Positions 40,621 through 53,200 of a stretch of DNA of 64,000 bases are shown piece after piece. Below the pieces are notes generated by a model. The model saw nothing but the letters and a program-made list of their open reading frames with translations. It was not told the origin of the DNA and did no database searches. Numbering within the stretch: the stretch's first letter is position 1; the number at the start of each line of letters is the position of its first letter. The position numbers and the translations under genes were made by a program. This DNA comes from Ciona savignyi (Eukaryota; Chordata; Ascidiacea; Phlebobranchia; Cionidae), in NCBI GenBank assembly GCA_000149265.1, contig CH002977.1:1056784-1120783 (forward strand), written 5' to 3'.

Positions 40621-40783
40621 TCCAGGCTTCGTCTGTCGATAATTCCANNNNNNNNNNNNNNNNNNNNNNNNNNNNNNNNNNNNNNNNNNNNNNNNNNNNN
40701 NNNNNNNNNNNNNNNNNNNNNNNNNNNNNNNNNNNNNNNNNNNNNNNGTGGTGAAATCCAGGCTTCGTCTGTCGATAATTCCA
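40621..40783. repeat. assembly gap flanked by copies of the same 27-base sequence
   Basis: The 27 bases starting TCCAGGCTTCGTCTGTCGAT occur directly before the gap (40621-40647) and again just after it (40757-40783), separated by 100 Ns (40648-40747). The likely cause is a tandem repeat that could not be assembled; 100 Ns is a common placeholder, so the true length is unknown. Confidence 0.8.
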
Positions 40784-41282
40784 TGAAGCATTTAAACTTC
40801 CAAGGCCATTTTAACACGCAAAATTAAATCAATATTATCCTACTGATCTCCCGTGTTTAAGTCCTGTAGACCTCTCACCAAATGCTGCAGTCGCAGTGTG
40901 CAGGAGAAATCCGTTTCGCTTGTTCTATACATGTAACTATTCCGCACACATGATGTTGTTAAGTTCGTATACGATAAAGTTATAACTAGTCGTAGTGTAG
41001 TATTTAAGATGTGATTAATTGAAAGTCAGTTAAGGTCGTATTATTGTCTGCCACAAATTGGTCGTGTTTAATGTGAGTGTGACATTTAGTTTTGATTTCC
41101 CGATATAGTTCGTGTAAGGTACAAAAATGAATTGTCGCTTACTAACTTATCTTTAACTATCGATGCACTGCAATATTTTTACCGCCCCATACAACTGAAA
41201 TAGTTATATCGTTTCCAAGTAATAGTTATACCACATATAACTGGATATTATTTTATTAGTAGTAAGCGTAGTAACCAAATTC

Positions 41283-44200
41283 ATGAATAAAACTGAACGT
41301 CCGTTGTCGCTGCCGCCTTCTCCTTCGCCGTGTGACATTATGACTCCTACGTCACCAATTGAGACGTCATGCTGTCGGTGTCGGCGTGCGAAGAGCGTAA
41401 ACTCGATATTCCTTCTCGACGATGAACCGAAGAAAAAGTCGCCTCGCCTACCCAAGCTCGCCTGGTCCGTCTTCAAAGCCAAAGACAAGAGTTTACTAAA
41501 AGCAAACTACGTTGACAAGGAGCATATTATATCGCAGAACCTTACTAGGGAGACCAAGTCTACTTCATGGCAATTCGTGCCGAGAGATAAAGTCAAACAG
41601 TCGAAGCAAGCTCAGTTGACCAGTCGAGCCCCGTTTGTAATCACACCCATTGCCTCACCTCGTCAACCAAAGGTTCCAAATGACCAACCTGAGATGGCAT
41701 CGGTAAACGGACAAGAATCTAGACCTCAAATCACGCTACGCAAATTTGTGCTGCAAAAGGATGGGATTATTCAACCAAAACCTGGGATCCGAAAGAAAGC
41801 ATGTAAGTATAAGAACCCTAACACAGGCAATTCGTTGTACATTACAACATTTGGTTATTCTGGTGTACGTATATGTCTATGTTAAAGTATTACAGAAAAT
41901 CATCGTATTAAAAGGGACTTTTAAACATTTTTGTTCAGTAAGTATGGCTATACCTCTCCTACATTTGTATTGCTGTGCGATTATAGTAGTCAGCTAGTTT
42001 CAAGTACCGAACCGATTTCAGTGCAGGCTTGTAATCACATATCACTGAGTGTGGGCCTGGATACTATTGTTGTGTGCTAAGTGCTCTTCACTAGAACCAC
42101 TTTAATGTTGAATATTATTAGCAAGCTTTCAAACGCCGCTTCGATATTGCTACGTTTTAGATTTTGCGTCTGCTATAGTTTGTAAGAGTTTTTTTTTTCG
42201 ATGGATACCGAAACCACCACGGTTATTACCCTATATAAAAAAGCGACATCGCTGGTACCCTCAGTGCTTTGTTTATCCACGAAGTAAGGAAGAAAACGGA
42301 ATAATGTGTACATTGAGATAATCTATCGGCCAAATTGATTTGAAACGGGGACAAACTAAGGTTTTATATATACCGGTAGTTGGCGCTACAGACACACACA
42401 TGTTTAAATTTTTCGTCTGCCTAAAAATACCTTATTACGTATTTGTTTTTCGGTCGCTTAGCATGTGCGAGAATCTGTTGTAGATGTTGACTTCGCTCTG
42501 ATTTTAATCTTAAACATGTCGTCCTCTAATTAATAGTGTTCGAAATAGTATTATGCTATGGCATCAAATTTCAGACATGCAGACCATATATGTAAAGGAT
42601 TTTGAGCATCAAGGGAGTGATGGGTGACAGACTTGCCCTACCACCACACATTCAGTTTCGTGTAGTAAGCCATAAGTTTTAGGCTTGAAATCACAAGTTT
42701 ATACAGTATTTCGCGTCGTTATTTAGACATATTTTATTTACTACTTTAGCTGTAGAGGAGAAATATTAATAGAACAATAGGTCAATAAGCGCGTAGGGAT
42801 TGCCACTGCGATTGATCGCACATCAAACATTTATTATTATTGCTACATCTATGTATAAGCAAACATAACCATTGCTATGACATTTTTAACATGGACAAAT
42901 GAAAATAGTTGTTTGAATTTTTAAGATGAAAAACCGCCATTGAATTATTGATCAGTCAAACTAAGCCTTTCTGCCAATGTATGTTTGGTAGATTAGAATG
43001 CTTGTTTTCATCATACACCTTTACGGTTTACCTTTTGTCATTAAACCTTGTACAAAATTATGAAGCTAGCCGTTTCTGCTATCAGTTGTTTCAATATTGA
43101 TTTAGCGATCGAACAGAGCTTCTGTGTCCGGCAATTCTGGTATTAAAACCCACGTACAGTCACTACATAACGTAAAGTTTTGAAAATTAACTTTTATTCG
43201 AAGTAAAAACCTCACTTAAAAAATTACACATACAGAGCAGTCATATGTAACCGAGCGTGTTATTAGTACACGAAAACAGATCCTCGATTTCGGTAACCTG
43301 TATTAAATACAGGATCCTTGATTCGTATAAAATATGTATATTGTGTTTCCATGTGGTCCGTACTTCGTAGGAGAACTTCGGCAGAAATGCTGCATTTAGC
43401 TATTTTTAATGTTTAACCACTCATAATGGTAGCTCCAAAAATGACAACATGGCACGGATTCTTAAGCGATGACGTAAGCTGAGCTTTCGTCACGGCCAAG
43501 TCACTTGGGTGGAACGGACAGACGCCGCGGGCTTGCACATAAAATTCATAGAGGGCGATGAAAGTTAGTCAAAAGTTTAAAATTTAGCACTTTCTTATGA
43601 TCACTCAGTATATTGTAACATGTTAAAACATACTGTGTAATAAATGTATCAACATGTAAATACGTCCTCGCGACTCTTGCCAATTCCGCTTAAATCGGTT
43701 ACAGTTTTATGGTATATATTTTGCCTTTTAATCAATTCGTAGAAATTTTAATCAGTTTGTTCTTTGCACAGATTACGTATTGTGCAAATGTGCAGAACTA
43801 GTACAACACTCTTAGAATTTGAGATTTTTAGCAAATCAACAAGTTGTAGATTGTCGTATAAAAAGATAAACATCCCTAAGCTAGATTGCTAGTAAGAGCG
43901 AACAATGTCGTTTGCTAATCTTTAGCTGAAAGTGAGTCGTTAGGTTACCGCAGGAAACCCACCGGTGCTTGATTAATGTTCTCGCTTTAAATCATCGCAT
44001 TTTATTAGATGGCCTGAAAATGTACGGCACGAACACGATTACAAAACTTATTACCGATTTTTCACTTATTTGTTCGATGACCTGTCTGTAGTATGAACTT
44101 TTAGTGACACGTTATTACGTATAATATCACTTATTTGCGCGTGTTTGATCGTACCGCAATCGTACACTCTCACGTTTACTTCCTTCGCTTGATATATTGT

Positions 44201-47200
44201 CAGATCAAGGTCACTTGGGTTCATATTATTCTGTACACTTGTAGCATTCCTCCACTAAGAAAAAGAACGGCTAATTGCTTTAACAACGCGTGGGTGTGCT
44301 TATGCCTTATTAAGCATGATGTTCACGAGCGCTTCGCGCCTATTGTATTGGTGTGGTAGTTAATTGCTAGTTACCTTAGAGCGCATGTGTTTTGAAATTT
44401 AATGTACGTTCTGAAAAGATTTTGGTAAAGTTGTGTCGAAATTACTGCGTATTGGTGCGTTTGCTGTGACTGCTGTGGTAAATACAGTTGACGTACTGTG
44501 ATTTCTGACAGGTTAAATTATTTTTACAAAGTGAGTGACCATAGAAATATCCATGGTGGTCTTCATAAGAGTGACGGCTTAGTTTTAAGTGGTCGCTCCA
44601 TATAACTGAGCACAAATATTCAAGAATGTTATCCTAACGCCCTCTTTAAAGAGCCCTTAGCTATTGATTGAGTAGATTCATGTTGCAGTTGTAGTTCACC
44701 TACCTCAGGAGGCAAGCCGCTGCAGCAGCACGTACTGTTAAGCTAGGCCTGTAATTGAATAGCGTTTTCATGGAGAGCTAATTTTTGTGCAATGCCTTGA
44801 AGCCTTCTGTTCTCCAAAATAAATAATTGTGTTTGTGGTATTTATTTGTGTAAAGATTATTGTGTCTTGGATTCTGTACTCACGTCATTCGGTTTAAGTA
44901 TCAGTGTTAATTATGTTACGAATATTACTATGACTCCATCGGGAGCTATTGAATTTATTTGAACGTTATTTGATAAGCGACGATAATTTTTTTTGACTGG
45001 TATGGAAACCATTTGCATTCTAGTTGCACTGTAAGTAAATTCAGGCCTTAGGACGACACTAAGTTATAATAATCTGTAGAAAATGCCATAGAAAATACTG
45101 AACGATAAAAAAAGTTGACTTATGTAGAAAGAATTGTTGTTTATATACCCGTTAAACGAATCATACATGTAGTTAATTCTAAAACAGAACTCAAAGCATT
45201 TCTTAAATATTCAACGTGTTACTTGTGAAACATTCTTGTATAACATAGAACATGCTTATACACCGACAGTATCCGTGGTTAATATTTATATAGCCACTTG
45301 TAGTAAAAGTGGCTGGGCTGTACTACCACTTTTACGTATATGACATGTTGAGTACTGTGAGTAGCTTACGCAAAGTGTTTCAACATTTCGGTGATATCTA
45401 CGATACAGTCGCGTTTAAATGTTGAAACAGTGCAGGTGTTTTTGTTTTGAATTTTATGATAGGTGTATTAGGTTAGTTTATAAATAATGCAAGCTATGTT
45501 TCTGTAGCTTGGTGTACCTTATATAGTAGATGCTGAATGTGGTTAATCTATTGTTAGACCATTTGCCAATGACCGACGAGTCTTCTATTAGCGATTCTGG
45601 TAAGTTTTTTTTTCGGTCAATATTTATATTTTGCCCAACTTTTGGAAGTTTTGTTAAGTAATATAAAGCGATTTGATTATTATAGAAATATATTCTTATG
45701 CTCTTATACTTGCCAGTTCAATACTCTTCTGTCGATCTGTTCTTTACAAAGGAACCACCCAAGTTTCAACTTTTTGGTCTTTACTTTTTAATTTTTATTT
45801 CGTTAGAATTGGATGCGATGCCACCAATGTATCTAGTCCAATTACCATTGATTCTTTACCTTCTTGAACATCGCTTTCTGTCGAAATTTTTTAAATAAAG
45901 TGAGCATTGCTTTCTGTCTAGACACTTTCTTGCCCGAGCTATTTTCTTTTCTCCTGTGAACAAAATGTTCATCGATTATAGCATGCAAATGCAACGAATA
46001 AGTTTAGAGAGTAGAGATTTACGAAAGGCCGACTTGCAAAGTGATTCAACCTCCGGTATAAAACCTGTCGCCATCGCTTATAATTTACATATTCATTTAA
46101 AACGAAACTATGTTCATTTAAAACGAAACTACCCCCTGGAATATACTTTATTTTGACTTGATAAATAAATGCCCACGGTCACCACTGTAAATAACCACTC
46201 ACAGACGTTCCTCGCTCCCCCGGTCCTCTGGACGGAAGCCTCTATGCCCAAGTGAAGAAGAACAAGAGGATAGGAACTGACGACTCTGATGATTCAGCGT
46301 CTCTTGTTAATAGGTACAGAAATGAATCTTGTATTATCATAATTTAACTTATTTGTTTTAAAGTCTTATTATTCTGTTTTGTCCAAGCAAGCATTTAAAC
46401 CATGTTCAATTTTATAAAGCAGTTGTTGTGTTTAGTATTTTGTTTTAAAGTTGATTTCCATTACAGAGACTACGAAGAGATAGTCAAATCCCAAACGAAT
46501 GAAGCAAACCCAACCACATGTACGAAATTGGTGGAGTTGTGTATTTATTATTTCCTTTAAGCTGTATTCACACCATAATTTGGTTAACGTTTAGTCGCAT
46601 GTTTTTCCATGTCTAGTATAATGTTAATACCTTTTTCTAGGTGGGTGCATTTTACAAACGTTGTTTGCAACATGTCTCACTGCCCTACAAATAACATGTA
46701 AAAGATAATACTGAAAACCAGATGTCTATCGCCAATTACACGTTTTATATCTCTCGAGAATGTTTTTCTAGAGCTTTAGTGTTGTCTGTACAAATAATGT
46801 AACGATCAACGCAACGCAATTTTGTTCACGCTCTACACTTATTGCCAATATGCTTCCCAAGGGTCCATCTGAGTTCATAATACTACTTGTTATGAATTCG
46901 TAAAGAAATCAAATTGTATGTATGAAGTGAAACCAAATGCTGTCGAATGATATTTTTTTTTCTAAACCCTTAGTGTAATTAGTTTTTGTTTAAAAAAGAC
47001 TGTGAAATTTAGTTTTCTCTAATGATAAACGGCTTTAGAAATATCCTAATTATAACTCAATATCACATTACTTTTAGGCTCAAGCACGGAAAATCAAGAG
47101 AAACATCTCACTTTACCTCTGACCTCTCAATCTCACCACGGCGTCGACCTTTTGCGTGACGTCACGAAAGTCGCAACCTTCCAGTCCGGGGACAAACTAA

Positions 47201-50200
47201 CTTCGCATGGTACTGTTACGTCATCAGAACACTCCGAGGGTCCAGCAGTGACGACATTGCAGTCATGTTGCGTGGTTTCCACAGAGCCAACTAATGTGGT
47301 TACCTCAGTTGGATCAGAAATGGCGACTAAAGTGGAAATTCAAGTTGACATTGAGGAAGATTCCTTAAGCGCATCAGAGAACCTCCGTATCGAAGAAACC
47401 GAGTGAGTTACTTTTCGAATTCACTATTAACCCTTTTTTTAAATTGCGGTCGCTAGTTGGCAGTGCTGGGTTGTGCCGGTTCAACCGGGGTCATTGTTGC
47501 GAGAACACAGATTATACAAATCTTAAACGTTGCTAAAATCAATAAATTTTTAGTCAACATTTAACTGGTAGTCGGAAGTTCTGAACACTGTATAAAGAAG
47601 GTAAACAAAGATTTACAAGCCGTATAAAAATTGGTGCGGCGTACCATAGACACATATGTATAGTTGTATTTATGTTACCATGCGTTAATCATTTACAAAA
47701 TTCATGGTCATAGGCATGCCTGTGCCGACTTGTAGACTAGGTGTGTACATTAGCAAATAGCAGTATAGCAGTATGATCATACTGCTTAAATCATTGTTGA
47801 CGATTTAAAAAATAAAATATCGGATTAATCAGTAGTGACTCAATGTACGCACCAGAGCGCGTTAAATTTTGGTGGCCGTGAAGTCTCAATCGCTTGATTC
47901 AATTATACTATTCTCAGCTACTATGAGCCGTCGAATGCTTCAAATACCGCCTGCTTTGTTTAAGTATTCCCGAACAAACGGCGGTCCGGTTTCGTGTTTT
48001 GACGTACCAAGCTTATACCTGATTTGTAGCAGGACTGGCACTTATGTCTGATCATAGGTTAAATGGATTCGGTTTAGTGACCGCATTAAGAGTTCAGTAA
48101 TTATGGCTTACCGTATAAGGTGGTAACCGCTCTATTGGGCTAAAACATTGATTGTGCGAAAAGTTGGTCATAATTACAGTTAAATCTAATCAGGTATCAT
48201 GTGGTGAGCAACTAATGTAGCCAGTTATAGTTTAGTTTTTTTAAGTCCATTAATACAGATAGTAGGATTTCCACTAAGTAAGCAGGACATTAATGTTTAA
48301 CAGTGTCATTATGCCAGTCGAGTGAAGCAGTGAGGTGAGTTATGGCAAGCGTATATTGCCCTAAGTAATAACAACATCGACGTTGCTGCTTAACACGGAT
48401 AATCTGACGCTTACGTTCCGACAATTTTCATCTACCAGCAATCAATAGAAGCTCGTCTTACAGCCACAGTCGAACAAAATCGGAAATGAAATGGCGGTTT
48501 ACGACATCAAGCCATAACACAGTGCTTTATAATACCAACACAGGACAAGCCAAGCCAAGCGACAAGGGCGACAAATCGAGGGAAATCAATAGCTTTTTAC
48601 ATCAGACTGGGAACGTTGTTTGGACCATGTGCTGGGAAAGTGTCCCACTGGTAGCGTGCTGCAGATAGCGAAGCGATATAGACAAACACTAGATTGGGAG
48701 CAACAGCGTTTTAAGAGCAAGATATAATAATTAGTTCAGTTTGTTTAGTTAAATAGGTAAATTTGTACTCTCGTTGTATTGCGCCCATATGATGCATATC
48801 CTATCTTATCGGAAACGTAAATTGTGTGGCATCAAATCTCATCCCTAGAGTCTCCCGTATAGTTTGACTCATACTAGGTGCATATCTGGATTCTCTTAAC
48901 GCTACGAACTTAACCTTTTCTGCTGTAAATTATTATTTCGAACCTTACATAAGCTAATTGTGTTCTCCGTTGCGTACTTAATTGCTTGGCTTCTGGTTCA
49001 ATTCAAGACTAATTACAACAATATCCGGTGTTCTTGCTTGTTGCAGTTACGTCCGTATATTTAGTAGTCGCGGAACATCTGCTCATACTACATAAAACAC
49101 GATCACGATTAACGTAACATCTACGTTTTAGCACGTTGCCATGTGTAATTAAAGATAAGCATTTTGTTCCGTAGTTTTTAGCTGTGCCCCACGTAACAAA
49201 GTTACTATATATATATATATCTATTTCACTTATACACTTAGATTGGGTCGATCGATGGTTCTTTTTCCGTGGTACTTCATGCTTGGTTCGTGTGAGTTAA
49301 ATCGTTCAATTCAATCACTTTATGTATGTATCAATGACGTAGATTGCCGTTTTTAAGCGTTACACCGTCACCATAGGTTTACGCTACTCGGGTTCGTTTT
49401 CTAATTACACTTGCAATTAAGATGTTATGATTTAAAACATTGTTTTTCACTGAGCCTGGCATAACATAGCTTAACCTATTGTTATCTGGAAACGTTTCGC
49501 GCGTTTTTCTACACCGGTGTCTTATCAGTTGGTATCTGATCGCCGGGCATTCTGTGCTCTGATTTTCGATGCCTTCTTGCTAAAATCAAACCAGAGGCAC
49601 ACTTCACGCATCACTTACCAACAACTTGTACGACATGCGCTGCGTCGAATGTGTTAACTATGGAACACATGTGACTTGCAGTGTTGGTGTACAAAGTAGA
49701 GCAGAAACCTGTGTTCAAGCAACACAAAATAGTGTTATAAAGTATATCATTATAATATACGAGTTCGTTCTAAAGCAGTCTAAGTTTGCTATGTATAATC
49801 CGTTAAGAGCATATGTGCCAGGTCCAGAGTAAAATCTACAGGAAGCGTTTGAAAACCGGTAATACGGTCTCTGTTTAATTCTACACTAAGGGTGCGATTA
49901 AATTTCAAAGATAACCACGCATTGACAACTGAATTGAAAGGAATTGTACAGGTGCGTGGTATTATGCCAGGTTGAGAAATATGTGGCGTTCTTTATTGCG
50001 GCGTCCTTATTTTTGTCATACATCCCAACTGTTTAAGGCAGTTTTGTGTAGGATTGTAACGTATTGGATTTCATGAATCTTTTTTTGTATATTGTGTTGG
50101 GACGCCTAATACTATCACTCTAAAACGATTGTTTATAGGCCGTAATTTTTTTATTAATTGTTAAATGTGTCTGTTTTCAACAGGTCACCGAATAAGGCCG

Positions 50201-53200
50201 AAATTGAAACACCCGACAATATGAGTTGCAATTTATTGACGACCGTGGCGAATAACCCAACTAAGAACGACATGGATAGTGCAATGGCACTTGTCAACGA
50301 ATTTCTTTTAGAAGAAAAACGTAGGACTCCAAAGACACAAACCCCGAACGTCGCGACACCTGACAGCCTCAGCCCGGATAATCGAATGTACCCTGAAATA
50401 CAAGACTTAGATGGGTACATCGAAAGAAACTTGCAGGACGATTCACCCGGTTTTGATCCCCCACTCCCGGATTATCCAGCTCCACAATCGAATTTCGAAG
50501 AAAAGGGACCAGAATACGCTTTACCAGATCGCGATGTCATATTTAGCACTGTGCCCGCTAAATCGGCAGTTTTGATTACAGCTCCTCCGGTTAAACTTTA
50601 CAATGACTCGTTCATAGTAAAGCAAGTAAATGCTAACATCACGTCCACATCTGAAGAAACAAACACCATTTTTCTCGATAATGCACTTGAAAGTGGCGGA
50701 TACTCCACCATAGCGGAGATAACTGCTGTAGAGAACATGCTAAACGGAAATCACAAAGACAGTCTGGATTCCGGACACTCAATGGACATTCCGGTGCTTG
50801 CCCCTGTACAAAAAGCTACATCCAACAGCGACATTGACAGCGGCATAGACGGTAGCGCAATGGCTATATCGTCAGCTTGCGATATACGTCCCAGTCCCGA
50901 ACTAATGAGATCTCCTTTGCCATTGACCGACATAACCCAGGCACATGTTGAAGACCTGACGGTACTAAGTGCATCCGTGCAAGCTGTGGATTTAAACGAA
51001 AATAACAACGGGAATTTTTCTGGTTCTCCGCACAAAACTGGAGCTTCGCATGGGATAATACAGAAGCCAAAAGAAGCCGAGAAACAAATTATCAAAAACG
51101 TCTACAATGACTCGGGTGTAAGTACACACCATAACACCGGTAATCCAGTAAATAAAAATACTTATTATTTATATTTTTAGTCAAATCCGGACAGAAGTGG
51201 TACAGGTACTTCCGGCAATCTTCGTCACTCGATAGAAATACCGGTTAATGAAACATCGGAGCTCTTAGAAGAAGATCAAAATGATGCGGAGGAGGAAGAA
51301 GAACGGAGAATCCAGGAGGATATTGAGAACACAAGAAAACGGTTGCTCTGGTTGCAGGAGCACCAGGTACATTTGAGATTTGCCATACTTCCATGTGCTG
51401 TGTCATAAAGGTCATAACAATTCAAACCTACATTTTGAATTATTGATTAACGCTTTCGTGACATAACAATTTAACACGCTACGAACAGCAGCCAAATTGT
51501 AGTATGGCACAACATAATTTGTAAAATGTAATTCTTTTCAGAACAAAATCAAGTTAAAGAAAGAGCAAAAAATTAAGCGAAACAGCTACGGATACAGCAC
51601 CAGCACCCTACCCACTAAACTGAAAAGTAAGCGGTTACAGTTTTACCCAACTATTCATGAGATCGCTGGCAACGCTTAACTCTGGACACATTCGCATTAA
51701 CAAAGATCGGACTTAAAATAGCTGCAATGTTTTGGCAGGTAGTCAATCGGCGCACTTAGAAAGTTGCACGCTACCGAGAGCTCCCCATAACCGCTGTGAA
51801 CACAAAGATCACGTGCTTCCCGGTACAATGACCGTCAAAGAAAAGCACGACATTGACGAGCTGTTACGTTCCGTCCAGGAACTTGACTTAGCCATCAACC
51901 GGACGACATCTGACGTGGCCAAATTCCCGGTAAGTCGTAGCATAACCACGTGGGTGGTACATTGTGGCATGCGCTCTTTTTTTCGATGTCAATTACTAAA
52001 GTAGCGAAGCATTAAAAGGCCCGAATCTGTCACCTTTTAATCTGTTGTTTAAAAAAACTAGTTCTTCATATTATCTTTGACGTGATCTGGGCGCTCAAGA
52101 AGACAGTATGTCAGGCTTACAGCAGTCCTAACAAGGCTGGGGCTAAGTTGCATAAACAACTTTCCCTTGCGGTTGTTCTTCGTTCCACGCCTCACTTCAT
52201 CATCCCCCATACTGACTCGTGTAATTGATTAAACTTCCTCTTTTCAGTATTCTCATGGCAATATCCGCCACCGCAGCATCACGGGTCCAATTTAATTATT
52301 TATAATGTTATAAAACCCGAATAACCTTGGCATATAACACATCGCGTGCATACCTTTCGGCTTGGATAACGACCCAGGCCCCACACGTATCTTCGTATTT
52401 TCGGCAGCTAGATAATATAAGTGATAAACTTTTACAGGGCGCTTTATTTTGAATATTTAGTTTTTTAAACAGCGTCCACTCTTTATCGATTTTGTTTATG
52501 TCCATATTATGCTAAAAATTTATTTGTTTAAACATTTGGGGGAAATTTTAATTGATTATCATTATACCATGTTAAATGCCAGTGTAGAAAAGAGTTATAT
52601 ACAAAGCCCGAGCTACATTACAAGTAAAAATATTTCTAAAAAACCTATGAATTATGTAGAAGGTGGTTAAGGCAATGGTGCGGTGTTAAGTATTTGATCG
52701 TCGCTTTGACGCTTTCATATTCTTTATGTTGTAAATTCTACTCTTGAGAGCTCAGAAAGTGTTGGGATATATGTAGCATAAGTTTTGTTTTAAATTAAAC
52801 AACAAGTTATAAGTTGTAACGTTTTTGCAACTAAAGTTAAGCAGCAGCAATGTATGCTGGAAAGTTAGTATTCGTTTGCAAATAAGTCTGTTTATGTCGT
52901 TAAAATTCAACTGTACTAATCAATGTGGACTATTGTTATGTGTGATATGACGGATGTACTCTGCTGGGTTGACGGAAAAGAAAGTTTAACTGTCATTCAA
53001 TCAAATATTTCTTTAGTGTATTTTCAAAATATATAAATAGTTTGTGTAGTTTCATGCTGTTTATTAAATCCTTGTGTAGTGCTTATGATAGACACAAGTA
53101 AGTTGTTTTATTTATCGCATTGTAAATAGGTGTTTTAAAATTGATACTCTATACTTGTAAAGGAATACATTATTATTAAAAAGTATACATGCTTTTACAG

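Noticed and set aside
50751..51095. Minus-strand frames of 114 and 68 codons
   Set aside because: Antisense to the well-supported tensin exon 50184-51117, with no splice support.
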